Assembly: GCF_004569505.1 (NCBI RefSeq)
Contig: NZ_SPPK01000002.1
Coordinates: 248,001 to 312,000 of the forward strand
Source: Dysgonomonas mossii
GTDB taxonomy: Bacteria; Bacteroidota; Bacteroidia; Bacteroidales; Dysgonomonadaceae
Direction of reading: 5' to 3'
DNA: 64,000 nucleotides
Position numbers and translations under genes: made by a program
Shown here: positions 17,683 through 26,385 of the stretch, in pieces
Numbering within the stretch: position 1 is the stretch's first letter
How the letters are laid out: each line of letters starts with the position of its first letter
Notes under the pieces: generated by a model
Told to the model about the DNA's origin: nothing
The model's database searches: none
What the model saw: only the letters and a program-made list of their open reading frames with translations

Positions 17683-18117
17683 ATGAAAAAACTACTATCC
17701 ATAATCCTACTACTCAGCCTGTCTGTAGCCTTCTATTCGTGTGGAGATGATATGGAAGAGGAAATGAAGAAACCCCAAGAATTTGTATGGAACGGCGATT
17801 GGAACGATCCTGCCGACCCTAATTTTAAGCCGGAAGGGTTTAATCCGATAAAGGGGGTATGGAAGCGTGTTAATACTACGCTGGGAGTTAAATATACAGA
17901 GGATTTCAAAGTATATGCATTAAACTTCTATTCTTTTGATGGGTATGATGAAAAATATGTGGGTAACTATGTTGTTAATAATAAAGCATATAGATATGGG
18001 AAAGCGGATATTATAGAACGTTATAAAATAGAAGGCAACATTTTAACTGTTTATTTTCATTTAATTGATATTGACGATAAAAATCGAGATGAGATATATG
18101 TAAGAATAGAGCCTTGA
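17683..18117 (+). CDS. Hypothetical lipoprotein
   Basis: A 144-residue protein starting at ATG 17683, where a lipoprotein signal peptide begins (LLSIILLLSLSVAFYSC), rather than at the upstream in-frame ATG 17569. The mature part is acidic at first (GDDMEEEMKK), then beta-rich with many aromatic residues. It resembles the small envelope lipoproteins scattered through this window, but I cannot name the family. It lies at the left edge of the phage-derived region, just before a possibly truncated ORF. Confidence 0.6.
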   Translation: MKKLLSIILLLSLSVAFYSCGDDMEEEMKKPQEFVWNGDWNDPADPNFKPEGFNPIKGVWKRVNTTLGVKYTEDFKVYALNFYSFDGYDEKYVGNYVVNNKAYRYGKADIIERYKIEGNILTVYFHLIDIDDKNRDEIYVRIEP

Positions 18118-18122
18118 GAAAA

Positions 18123-18221
18123 ATGAAGAAGCTGCTATTGATAAACATCGCTAGCAGCATCGTTATTATAATCTTATCCTATTTTCCTTATCAGTTTCAT
18201 TGTACCTTGTCCTTTTTTTAA
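18123..18221 (+). pseudogene. Possible truncated signal-peptide gene at the phage-region edge
   Basis: Six bases after the lipoprotein stop, an ATG opens a frame encoding MKKLLLINIASSIVIIILSY, a convincing signal or membrane sequence. From about 18174 the frame runs antisense into the tail-tip gene and stops at 18221 after 32 codons. This looks like the 5' end of a gene cut off where the minus-strand phage block begins. It could also be chance, since many genes here begin with similar hydrophobic sequences. Confidence 0.3.
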
Positions 18222-20762
18222 TGGATCGTAGCCATCTACTTCAGCTATATGGTACAAGTCTCCATTTAGCTTTATCAGCGATTTGTTTAAACGGCTATAT
18301 TCTTCGGCTGTCAGGTAGCAATCTACAATCGTATAACAGTTATCGTTGTTCGTTAGTAGCAAGAAGAAGCTTTTCATAATCGAATCATGCTCATTCTTAT
18401 AGTTCAGCATCAACCTGTGCTGAGAGTCATTATATACATTATCCACTAAAGCAATATCAACAGCTACTTTGTCAATCTCATTTATCGTTAGATTTACAAA
18501 GCCTGACTTATACCAGAAACGTTGTGCTTTGTCATAATATTTATTACTCATCATTTCTGCATAATCATACTTGTTTTCCCATACTTCATGATCTGCAATT
18601 ATAGGAACCATGATAAAAGGATCTTTGTCAGCTTCGTCTTGTCTTAAACCCTTATGCCAATTGTAGGAGAACGAAGACGTTTGTGATAGCTTTGTGGTTT
18701 CGTTGCTCCCTGTGTAGTATTGTCCGCCGCCTTTGTCGCCGGCATCTATCTTCTTTTGCTCATAGCCTTTTTCGTCTGTCACATATTCTTCAATAGTGTC
18801 GTAATATCCTTCCTCTCCTGTGTCTACCGTGAACCCCAGCTCATAGAGATAGGGAAGTTTAAGAGATTCATTTCTGCGCTGCACTACATTTGCGCGCCTG
18901 TCCAGATCGATAATATCCGATAGGTCGTCCGCTATATCACTTCCTTTTATTTTCAGTTCAAAGCTTGTCTCTCCTGTATTGATCAGCCTTAGATTAAAGG
19001 CTTTACAAAAGTTCTCAATCCAATCGTTTACTTTCACCTCTGCCGGTAAGAATCTGATAAGGTTTACCTCCTCTTTGTTGAAGGATGATTCATCGTTCCA
19101 ATTCATTGGGCCTGTAACTATATCAGATTTGTTTGCTACAAGCCATTTTATAGAATGCTGAAAAGGCTCCAATGAAAGACTATAATCTACAGAGTGATTG
19201 TAAATTGTAAAAGGAATTCCTTTTCCTTCGCTGAATGATATATCTATTATATCCAAAGTTTCGCCTTTTTCCAGCCAGATCACCTGATTAATTTCACCAT
19301 AGGCACTTTTATTGTTGGCTCTTTTCGCATACGTTTCTTTATTAAGATCTACCTTATAGCTATTAGGTCCTTCTCGGTTAGAATATACATATCCCGAACT
19401 TTTTATAGCCGAGTATGCCCGTTCGGTTACTCCATCACTCCCAAGGGGCAGAGTCCACGATGGTCCCCCAAAAATAGCCATTGGGTTGCAATGGTCGTTG
19501 TCTAGAGGGTTTGTATAAGTATCTTCTCCATATTTTCCAAAGGCAAACCCTGCTATAAAATCTTTGTTCTGCTTCGGGTCGATAAAGTTTACTTCCCCTT
19601 TTCGAGGAAAAACAGCATCAGGCATTCCAACGGTTTGATTCCTATTGTTGTAGTAAAATGTATTGTCAAATTTTGTAGTTTCGGCATTGCCCGTATAATT
19701 GCGGATTATTTTTATTTCGGTATGTACCGTATCCAAATTCCCTCTTTTTATTCTAACCAACGGATCGTCATGTTCTTGATCCAGCATCTCTAACTTTGCC
19801 TTAAACGTAAGTTTATACAATCCTGTTGCAGGTATTCTGAGGGTTCTTTGCATACCTTCATTTGTTATATTCTTGCCGTTATCAGAGATTGCTGTTACCC
19901 GATGATTACTAGCTCCGAAATAATTAATGACGATTCGCTGTCTGCCATCAAATATTTGATGCCCCAATCCAATTTCCCTTATTGGCCATGCATCCAAGCC
20001 TATTACAGGTTGCCAGTTGCCCGATATTTCCATTCTAGAAGGTGGCCACGGCAGTTCGTAATCATTATTATTTTTGTAACTTACATATAAGTTCTTTATC
20101 CGTTCGTCATCCGCTGCACTTCCTGTGAGCGAATAACCGGCGTTGCCGAATATTTTTTTTAGCATGTGGATACAGTTCACCGATGGCGGAAAATGATCTA
20201 ATTTCAATCTAACAGATTTGTCAAACACATCTTTTGCAGAATAGATATTATTAGACGGGTACTTCGGCAACAACCCATACAGCACCAACGGAAATATACA
20301 AGGCGATATTTCTCCATATACCGATTTGTCGTGTCCCCCTGTATTATATCGTGTGATATCATCTACCCCTGTAAACTGAATAAGCCACTTCCCTGCCTGA
20401 TTCATCATCGTTTCGCCAAAGATATCCTTTGCGGTGAGAGGAGCAGGCACTCCCAAGTTGCCTTTGTAACTGTCTTGCGTGATCTCGCTCAAGCGGAATT
20501 TACCGTCGAGGATAAGGATACCATCCACATACAGGCGAGCGTCTTCATAGATGCGAAACTTGCCCTGTACCTCCTCCACATTCACATGGCTGAAAATCTC
20601 GTTGTTGTTGGGTGTGGCAGGCAGCGTTATCTCGTAAGACATCTGTGCGTCTTTTACGCTCAACTCGGCAGGATTGATAAACTGGCGTTTTAGACGTATG
20701 CCGAGGCTCTCGGGACTGTTGATGTCGCAAAGGCGGTTTTTGATGTATAGTTCTATGCTCAT
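18174..20762 (-). CDS. Putative phage tail-tip / baseplate-hub protein
   Basis: An 862-residue protein with no signal peptide. The N-terminus (MSIELYIKNRLCDIN, then LPATPNNNEIFSHVN) and the repeated beta-rich segments resemble long tail-associated structural proteins of Bacteroidetes siphophages. The middle holds carbohydrate-binding-like beta regions and a C-terminal part (IVDCYLTAEEYSRLN, GDLYHIAEVDGYDP) typical of hub or tail-tip proteins. It is last in a minus-strand phage block, 94 bp after the large terminase gene. In most siphophages it would follow the distal tail protein; here the terminase separates them. Role is inferred from size, texture and neighbours. Confidence 0.6.
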   Translation of the reverse strand: MSIELYIKNRLCDINSPESLGIRLKRQFINPAELSVKDAQMSYEITLPATPNNNEIFSHVNVEEVQGKFRIYEDARLYVDGILILDGKFRLSEITQDSYKGNLGVPAPLTAKDIFGETMMNQAGKWLIQFTGVDDITRYNTGGHDKSVYGEISPCIFPLVLYGLLPKYPSNNIYSAKDVFDKSVRLKLDHFPPSVNCIHMLKKIFGNAGYSLTGSAADDERIKNLYVSYKNNNDYELPWPPSRMEISGNWQPVIGLDAWPIREIGLGHQIFDGRQRIVINYFGASNHRVTAISDNGKNITNEGMQRTLRIPATGLYKLTFKAKLEMLDQEHDDPLVRIKRGNLDTVHTEIKIIRNYTGNAETTKFDNTFYYNNRNQTVGMPDAVFPRKGEVNFIDPKQNKDFIAGFAFGKYGEDTYTNPLDNDHCNPMAIFGGPSWTLPLGSDGVTERAYSAIKSSGYVYSNREGPNSYKVDLNKETYAKRANNKSAYGEINQVIWLEKGETLDIIDISFSEGKGIPFTIYNHSVDYSLSLEPFQHSIKWLVANKSDIVTGPMNWNDESSFNKEEVNLIRFLPAEVKVNDWIENFCKAFNLRLINTGETSFELKIKGSDIADDLSDIIDLDRRANVVQRRNESLKLPYLYELGFTVDTGEEGYYDTIEEYVTDEKGYEQKKIDAGDKGGGQYYTGSNETTKLSQTSSFSYNWHKGLRQDEADKDPFIMVPIIADHEVWENKYDYAEMMSNKYYDKAQRFWYKSGFVNLTINEIDKVAVDIALVDNVYNDSQHRLMLNYKNEHDSIMKSFFLLLTNNDNCYTIVDCYLTAEEYSRLNKSLIKLNGDLYHIAEVDGYDPLKKGQGTMKLIRKIG

Positions 20763-20856
20763 GATTTGTATTGATTTGTAAATTAAGTGACTGTTTAGTA
20801 TTTGTTATGCTTCCCAGCGGCCGGGATAACAAAAGCAACAATTCGTTTATTCATAT

Positions 20857-22029
20857 CTATCTCCTTCCCTTTATGATCGAATAGCTCAACTCCGAACCAC
20901 GTTCCATCAGCTTGTTGAGGCAGACATACCGTTGCGCATCTATCGAGTGGTTGTAGCGGTCGATGGGGCGGTTTGTAGCCTCGCCGTTGATGTCGGTCTG
21001 CCAGCGATAGTTGCGGTACTCGTTGATGATATTCGTGCTTCGCTGCGTGATGCGCTTGCGGTAACGGTTGAGTATCGAGATACCTGTAACGATGCTGTCC
21101 TTGCCTTTCTGTGCAGGCTCTACTCTCCATCCTTGCGACCTTATCTCGCTGATGCTCTTCGGCTCTGCACTATCGGCTACGATAGGGATGTCTTGTGCTA
21201 TGCCGTAAGACCGCAGGGCGTTGGATATCATCATATTGTCGTACCCTTTGTCGTATAGCAATTCGTCTATCCACAGCTCGCCTTCCGACAGGCGCATGTC
21301 TACTATTGCCGTAGGGTCGTTGGTGAACCCGAAGTCTATGCCTATCCAGCGGTTTTTGTAGGTATGGGGCATCTCTTTCACTACCTCCCAATTGGTCATA
21401 ATAGACCCTTTGAGCGAACCTGTAAGCCCTTCGCCATACACCTGCCACCAGTTTTTGTCGCCTCGGTTCGATTCTATTTCTTTCACCTGCGCCTCCGTCA
21501 GATACTCGTTGTCTTTGTATGTGGAATGAATCAGTATGGCATCGTCGTTTAGCAGTACTTTCTGGTCGAGCCAGAACTCAAAGCAGGGGTTGCAGTCCAA
21601 AAATATCGTATCGGTGGTACGGATAGCCAATTGTCTGAACACTTCATATTCTATATTTATGCACTCGTTGATATACAAAATATTTCGGCTCGGGCCATGT
21701 ACTTTAGATGGATTATCTGCCGAGAAAAATTCGATAATGCAGTTGTTTATCCTGTAAATCTTATCCGTTGCGTTCCACTGTCGGGCATTCCATTTATTCT
21801 CCTTTTGCAGGATTTCTTTAAAGTCTCGGATACAACCTTTTTTGAGGTGCGGCATCGATTCCGATACAATGGATATTACCCTCGGCTTATCCGAATATTC
21901 GGCAATAAAAAACAGTAATTGCAACAAGCTGTATGTCTTCGACGAACGTGTAGAACCTTTGTTTACAATATACCTGTAAGGGTAGTTGTAAGCTTTCAGA
22001 TTTTTGTCAAATACGGTTGTTGTGTTCAT
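20857..22029 (-). CDS. Phage terminase large subunit
   Basis: A 390-residue DNA-packaging motor. The ATPase half has a Walker A variant GSTRSSKT near residue 25 and a Walker B ILYINE near 117; the nuclease half carries IGIDFGFTNDP near 225, ADSAEPKSI near 280 and the closing DRYNHSIDAQRYV near 355, giving the acidic metal-binding residues of the Terminase_3 type. It should work with the small subunit, yet that gene lies 39 kb away on the other strand. All key motifs are intact, so it is not visibly decayed. A block of palindromic repeats occupies the 320 bp upstream. Confidence 0.95.
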   Translation of the reverse strand: MNTTTVFDKNLKAYNYPYRYIVNKGSTRSSKTYSLLQLLFFIAEYSDKPRVISIVSESMPHLKKGCIRDFKEILQKENKWNARQWNATDKIYRINNCIIEFFSADNPSKVHGPSRNILYINECINIEYEVFRQLAIRTTDTIFLDCNPCFEFWLDQKVLLNDDAILIHSTYKDNEYLTEAQVKEIESNRGDKNWWQVYGEGLTGSLKGSIMTNWEVVKEMPHTYKNRWIGIDFGFTNDPTAIVDMRLSEGELWIDELLYDKGYDNMMISNALRSYGIAQDIPIVADSAEPKSISEIRSQGWRVEPAQKGKDSIVTGISILNRYRKRITQRSTNIINEYRNYRWQTDINGEATNRPIDRYNHSIDAQRYVCLNKLMERGSELSYSIIKGRR

Positions 22030-22085
22030 TGTATATTTTCTCTTGTTTTCTCTCTTTTTTCTTTTCGCCTTTAGTGTCTATCCTT

Positions 22086-22340
22086 CTGCCGTCCTTAAGG
22101 GAGCCGTCCTTAGGAGTTTGTAACCTTTCGTCCTTAGGGGTTTGTAACCTTTCGTCCTTAGGGGTTTGCAACCCCTAAACCTTACTGTAAGGATTTGAAA
22201 TCCTGATAAGAACCACTTTCGGATTGCAAATCCGAAAGAACGTTTACAATCAACGGAGATTGCAAATCCGAAAGGACGGTGGGATTGCAATTAGCAATCA
22301 ACGGAGTGTAACGTAGCTAAATCCGAAAGGATGGAAGAAC
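22086..22340. repeat. Palindromic repeat cluster (family A), with tip insertion
   Basis: The cluster contains GGGGTTTGCAACCCC, AGGATTTGAAATCCT and TTCGGATTGCAAATCCGAA hairpins bounded by CGTCCTT/AAGGACG-type ends. The left part carries tandem copies of a TTTCGTCCTTAGGGG unit. At 22291-22320 a 30-nt insertion sits at the tip of one hairpin, also seen at 36629 and 46502, and a remnant CAATCAACGGAG lies near 22250. Confidence 0.85.
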
Positions 22341-22352
22341 GTTGCGTATTGG

Positions 22353-24077
22353 CTAGTTATACGAATCAGAATAATGATACTTCATCTCCACCCTGTAAAG
22401 CTCGTCCTTAGAATTTGGCTTTATATTCATCTCGTCTACAATGATGTATCGCTGTGTAGCCAGCTCGTAAACCATGCGTGACGCACTCATTTCCTTGAGC
22501 CAGTTGCATACTTCCCTGCGCACAGGCATTGTTTGCACGGTGAACTGCTCGGTAACGGTTTTGCTATACACCGATTCGATGTCGCTACTCGTTGTAAAAT
22601 GAGGAGTCTGCGTTTTGAATATTGTATTAGCCTCAGCCTTGAAATCGGTGTGCTCCGTTCCCGAAAAGTTGAAACTGCTCCATCCGCCCAGTCGGTTGAG
22701 GAATGCAAAATCCTTTATCTTATACAGGCATTCGGGAAGTATGCCGAACGTGAGTTCGTGGCTTATCTGTATGGCTTGCGACTCGTAGGCCGAATATATC
22801 AGATACGCACGAACAAGACCTGTGTTGGGGTATTGGTGGAGCAGGCTGTCGATATCAAGCTTGATGGTATTTACCATAAAAAAATCCTTGCGGGCTTTCA
22901 GGTGCTTAGTCTCTTTCGCTATCATTTGCCCCGATTGCGACAACAGCTCATAACAGATGCCAAACTTATACTCATCAGCAATGTTTTTGCTATGCTCGGC
23001 ATCGGACAGTATGAAATTGAAATACTGTGTTTGCCCCTTTATATGAAAGAGCTGAGGCTGATTGGTCAACGGCTTTACCCTCTTTATGGCTTCGACGTTT
23101 TTAAACCTTTCTTTTGTGTCGAACACATAGTCAGAAAGGTCGTTTTTCTCCAACGTGCGGTTGTATCCGGCGATGGAGTAGAGTACAGACGAATGGTAAA
23201 ACGGCGTGGTGTGAGAAACGGTTTTGTCGGTGATCACACGTTTTGCTGTAAACCGAAAATCTTTGATCGTTCCCGTGTCAACCCAGTCCTCTGCCTTCAG
23301 AAAGGTTGTGGGTATCGTATTGTTTTCCAGTATATTTGTATTGAACCACAGCGGGGTATATGAATATGCTTTGGTAAGCGTTATTGCCTTTGTATCCATA
23401 TTGTCGTTCGAGGGGGTGTCGTCTTCGCCAAGGAATATGCCTGTGTCTTTGTACATATCGAGGTGTATCCCCACGTTGTCATAACCGATAGCGATCGTGT
23501 CTGTGCCTGCGGGATAAGTCTCTGCGGGATTGCCTGCGACACCGAAAAAAGTTCTGTCTCTGCCATTGCTGTTTTTTCGAAAAACAAACGAAAAGACATA
23601 CTCTTTTCCGCTATCGTTTGATACGATATTTATTGTTTTATTGTCATCCGGCGATATGGAGATATTGAAATTCTTGAAGAACTCATTTTTCTCCAAACCT
23701 TCTTTCAGAGCCAGTGCCGTGTTGTGGTATTCGTATTCCCAGGCGGGTCCCGAGTATTCATTGTATTTGCCTAGATAGAAGGCTCCGGGCTCGTTTAGTT
23801 TATCGGGGTCGGATGTGCCCTCAAACTTATGCTCTATGCCCGATTCGGCTTCTATGATGCTAAATGATGATATATTCTCGTATATCTTTATGCCCTGCAC
23901 ATCGGGTCTGATAAAGACATAGCCACACCCTGTGAGCTTGAGTTGTATCTCTACCGGCTTGCCTTTTGCGGCAACATTGGCTTCGAACTGTATATAATTG
24001 GGGTTACCCGCCAGAGAAACCTTTGCGGGTTTTATTGTTGCTTTGGCTATGTCTGAGCCGTTAATAAAGTATCCCAT
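22353..24077 (-). CDS. Putative phage distal tail protein
   Basis: A 574-residue protein, beta-rich throughout, with no signal peptide. It opens with MGYFINGSDIAKATIKPAKV and SLAGNPNYIQFEA, and closes with a module (VCNWLKEMSASRMVYE, RYIIVDEMNIKPNSKDELYR) that I associate with distal-tail or tail-adaptor proteins of Bacteroidales phages. It sits in a minus-strand block with neck and chaperone genes upstream and the large terminase downstream, separated from both by palindromic repeats. The assignment is from texture and context; no enzymatic motif is present. Confidence 0.55.
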   Translation of the reverse strand: MGYFINGSDIAKATIKPAKVSLAGNPNYIQFEANVAAKGKPVEIQLKLTGCGYVFIRPDVQGIKIYENISSFSIIEAESGIEHKFEGTSDPDKLNEPGAFYLGKYNEYSGPAWEYEYHNTALALKEGLEKNEFFKNFNISISPDDNKTINIVSNDSGKEYVFSFVFRKNSNGRDRTFFGVAGNPAETYPAGTDTIAIGYDNVGIHLDMYKDTGIFLGEDDTPSNDNMDTKAITLTKAYSYTPLWFNTNILENNTIPTTFLKAEDWVDTGTIKDFRFTAKRVITDKTVSHTTPFYHSSVLYSIAGYNRTLEKNDLSDYVFDTKERFKNVEAIKRVKPLTNQPQLFHIKGQTQYFNFILSDAEHSKNIADEYKFGICYELLSQSGQMIAKETKHLKARKDFFMVNTIKLDIDSLLHQYPNTGLVRAYLIYSAYESQAIQISHELTFGILPECLYKIKDFAFLNRLGGWSSFNFSGTEHTDFKAEANTIFKTQTPHFTTSSDIESVYSKTVTEQFTVQTMPVRREVCNWLKEMSASRMVYELATQRYIIVDEMNIKPNSKDELYRVEMKYHYSDSYN

Positions 24078-24121
24078 ATTGTGATGTTGTTTTAGTTGTA
24101 TGAAAATGTTGATGTGTATTT

Positions 24122-24270
24122 GTCCGTCCTAAGTCTCCGTCCTTAGGGGTTTGCAACCCCTAAGCTTTACTATTAGGATTTAAAATCCTAACAAGAATTA
24201 CTTTCGGATTGCAAATCCGAAAGGACGGTAGAGCGGTAAATGACTTTCGGATTTACAATCCGAAAGGACG
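24122..24270. repeat. Palindromic repeat (family A)
   Basis: One full unit (GGGGTTTGCAACCCC, AGGATTTAAAATCCT and TTCGGATTGCAAATCCGAA hairpins with CCGTCCTT/AAGGACGG ends) plus an extra TTCGGATTTACAATCCGAA hairpin. Confidence 0.9.
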
Positions 24271-24274
24271 GTAG

Positions 24275-24334
24275 GTAGGGGCGGGGCTTGTCCCTGCCCG
24301 TCCAATTGAGGGTAACCACAAGGGTTATCCCTAC
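24275..24334. repeat. GTAGGGGC palindromic repeat (family B), copy 1
   Basis: A 60-bp element opening GTAGGGGC and closing CCCTAC, with an internal CCTGCCCG/GGG-type double hairpin. It matches four 62-bp copies at 42406, 45638, 47421 and 53833. Confidence 0.85.
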
Positions 24335-24374
24335 AAAATACCTGAATAACTATTGCTAATTACTTACTTATCCG

Positions 24375-24839
24375 TCAGTTGAAATATTTATTCAATTCGT
24401 CGATCGTTGCTTCAAAAAGTTGGTCGTACCATTCAGTTTCAAACTTGCGGTCTATCTTTTCTTCCAATGTTGCCAGTATGGGACGCCCTTCGTGTCCGTC
24501 TCGCCAGATGGCACGTGCGATGAGAAAAAGGGTGCTGTTGTCGGTAGGGATGCTTCTCGATAGTGCCCAGTCTCGCAGTTCATCCAATGGCGGAAACTTA
24601 CCTTTGCGGGGTACTCTGCCTTTTTCGAGAAAGGTGATATAATTGTCGAAATAGGCTTCGATCACGATATTTCCGTTTGCTGCTCGCCACGATACGTTCA
24701 CGTCTTTCGCCTTCTCTCGCAGTGTGTTTTTATTCACCTTGGGGTTTCTGCTGATTTTGTCGTCTTTGAAAATATCACCAGCAAGAATGGCTATTTCGTT
24801 CGTTATCTGATCTATTGCTTTTTTTAGTGAGGGTGTCAT
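24375..24839 (-). CDS. HK97 gp10-like neck / minor tail protein
   Basis: A 154-residue soluble protein. The segment DNYITFLEKGRVPRKGKFPP, followed by WALSRSI and FLIARAIWRDGHEGRPIL, is the characteristic texture of HK97 gp10-like head-tail joining proteins in Bacteroidetes phages. It starts 13 bp after the stop of the 182-residue gene upstream, so the two are probably translated from one message driven by the motif at 25431. A repeat block separates it from the distal-tail gene downstream. Confidence 0.75.
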   Translation of the reverse strand: MTPSLKKAIDQITNEIAILAGDIFKDDKISRNPKVNKNTLREKAKDVNVSWRAANGNIVIEAYFDNYITFLEKGRVPRKGKFPPLDELRDWALSRSIPTDNSTLFLIARAIWRDGHEGRPILATLEEKIDRKFETEWYDQLFEATIDELNKYFN

Positions 24840-24852
24840 TGCTTTAGATTTA

Positions 24853-25401
24853 TTACTTCTTTGTTTTCAGATCAAAATCGGGAAACTTATTCACAAACAC
24901 TTCGCAATTGCTCGCAGGCGATAAGTCGAAGCTCTTTAAGGTTTGACCTTTTTCGAACTCCTTGTTTGCATCGAACTGCTGATCGATAAGGCATAGGTTT
25001 TGCATGTTTGCCTGTGTAAAGTTGACCGAAAAACGACAACCCGCCGCATTGTCATCGTAGTAATCGCTGAGAGTCATATAATCCCAATCGGGAGTGATGG
25101 AGATGCCCAGTGTGTCGCGGTTTCGCTTGATACGCTCTATGATATTCAGCCCGGTAGAGAAGGCAAGGTTTTGCAAGTGGCTTACTGACTCTTCACTTTG
25201 TGGGAGAAATAGTATTGAGAAGTTCACCGAGTTAGAGAATGTATTGTTTCGGTTATTGCCCCGCAAAGGGTCTTCGAGCCAAAAGAGGGGATAGGCCTCT
25301 TTGCCACTGCCCAGCTCGTAATTGCGCCTATAGTAGAAGGCTTTGATAAGCTTCTGTTCACGGGCTTGCTGTCTGAAAATGTCGATTATGCTTTCTATCA
25401 T
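24853..25401 (-). CDS. Putative phage head-tail joining / tail completion protein
   Basis: A 182-residue soluble protein. Its size, its position immediately upstream of the gp10-like gene and segments such as LFWLEDPLRG, FSILFLPQ and DFDLKTKK fit a tail-completion or tail-terminator protein, though I do not recognise a named family. A 26-bp phage promoter-like motif lies 30 bp before the ATG, so it seems to open the minus-strand unit that runs through gp10-like, distal tail, terminase and tail-tip genes. Confidence 0.55.
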   Translation of the reverse strand: MIESIIDIFRQQAREQKLIKAFYYRRNYELGSGKEAYPLFWLEDPLRGNNRNNTFSNSVNFSILFLPQSEESVSHLQNLAFSTGLNIIERIKRNRDTLGISITPDWDYMTLSDYYDDNAAGCRFSVNFTQANMQNLCLIDQQFDANKEFEKGQTLKSFDLSPASNCEVFVNKFPDFDLKTKK

Positions 25402-25430
25402 TTCTAAAAATTTAGGATGTGTTTATTAAT

Positions 25431-25456
25431 AGATAATTTTCTTAGAAAATGATGAA
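25431..25456 (-). promoter_or_regulatory. Phage 26-bp motif, copy before 25401
   Basis: On the minus strand the site reads TTCAT, 14 bases, ATTATCT and ends 29 bases before the start codon. Its first 13 bases equal those of the portal copy. Confidence 0.75.
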
Positions 25457-25468
25457 AAGAGGTGAAGT

Positions 25469-25745
25469 TCACCTCTTCATCTGTCTCTCAAACTTATACT
25501 GGTCTTCTTCGGCGTGCGACTTGTCTATTTTGTAGAGGAGAAATCCGAACACTTCGCCAACTGTTTTTCGAGTGATCGTATCAAATAGGTGTATCTTATC
25601 CTCTGCCAGATCGGCAATCGTTTTATACCACCCCCATTTATTGCAAAAGTCTTTGTATCCTTTAGAAACCGGGCGGCTTGAGCCATTACCGTCGAATAGT
25701 GGTTCAAAATCGCTTCGTATTCTCTCTTTTTGGATAAAAAAAAAC
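25469..25745 (-). CDS. Tail chaperone frameshift extension (gpT-like part)
   Basis: This -1 frame opens within the poly-T slip site and runs about 91 codons beyond it, past the end of the zero-frame product. The peptide contains NKWGWYKTIADLAED, then FDTITRKTVGEVFGFLLYKI and a charged end. A Trp-rich start with LA and FD-T motifs is what I expect of the T part of G/GT tail-assembly chaperones in Bacteroidetes phages. It has no good start codon of its own after the slip site, so it should be made as a fusion to the 26217 product, about 255 residues in total. Fusion is inferred; the frames and slip site are seen. Confidence 0.65.
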
Positions 25746-26217
25746 TGATCAGCGGAAGTGCCTTGTCGCATGTCAGGTTTTTGAACATTTCGGTACGTTC
25801 GCCCAGCAAGTCAGGGTTGTACTTTTCACCGATAGGGCGGCAAAGGATAGCCAGCAGTTCGGAGAGTTTGCACTTGCTGTCGGTACCGATCACATTTTCG
25901 GCATCGACCCATTCGCCGAGGGTAAGTTTGTCGGCAAAGGATACGAAATATTCTGTGTCTCCTACTTTTATGGCGTTAGCAGGGGGCAGTTCGCTGTCGA
26001 ACACAAAGTCTACAATCTCGGCAAGGGCATTAAACACCTGCGCGGGCGATTCCAGCAGTACATTCGCATCGATATTGCACACATCGGCAACGAAATGCAC
26101 CAGATCGAGCTTAGTCTCGGGCTTTTGCATGTAAAGTTTTTCGTAGCGTGATAGTTTGATGTCGCTCCAATTTTCGGGGATTTCTAGTTTTACGTTGTTT
26201 AATTCTACTGTTACCAT
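25525..26217 (-). CDS. Tail assembly chaperone, zero-frame product (gpG-like)
   Basis: A 230-residue acidic protein starting at ATG 26217. The first 160 residues (MVTVELNNVKLEIPENWSDI onward, ending LPLISFFL) look like the G part of a tail-assembly chaperone, which binds the tape measure during tail assembly. The slip site at codon 160 permits a -1 shift into the downstream frame. The zero-frame continuation after the slip site is basic and less convincing as a folded domain, so a short G form and a longer GT form are both plausible. A 26-bp phage motif lies just upstream. In most phages this gene precedes the tape measure; here the tape measure is 8 kb away on the other strand. Confidence 0.65.
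   Translation of the reverse strand: MVTVELNNVKLEIPENWSDIKLSRYEKLYMQKPETKLDLVHFVADVCNIDANVLLESPAQVFNALAEIVDFVFDSELPPANAIKVGDTEYFVSFADKLTLGEWVDAENVIGTDSKCKLSELLAILCRPIGEKYNPDLLGERTEMFKNLTCDKALPLISFFLSKKREYEAILNHYSTVMAQAARFLKDTKTFAINGGGIKRLPIWQRIRYTYLIRSLEKQLAKCSDFSSTK
25736..25744 (-). other. Candidate -1 ribosomal frameshift site (nine T)
   Basis: On the minus strand the zero frame reads ATC AGT TTT TTT TTA. Slipping back one base gives TTT ATC CAA, which enters the open downstream frame. A T-TTT-TTT heptamer fits the X-XXY-YYZ rule used by siphophage chaperones. Confidence 0.65.
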
Positions 26218-26244
26218 ACGTTTTTTAGTTGTTTGTATAGTAAT

Positions 26245-26270
26245 AGATAATTTTGTGGAAAGATGATGAA
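26245..26270 (-). promoter_or_regulatory. Phage 26-bp motif, copy before 26217
   Basis: The site reads TTCAT, 14 bases, ATTATCT on the minus strand and ends 27 bases before the chaperone start codon. Confidence 0.75.
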
Positions 26271-26385
26271 TAGGGCGATTCTTTGTATATTTGGTGGTGT
26301 GTTCGAAGGATGACAGAGAGAAAAGGGAGGAAGGAAGTAAAAAACCTTGCGACGAAAAATATTATATTTATTAATTTATTTCACT

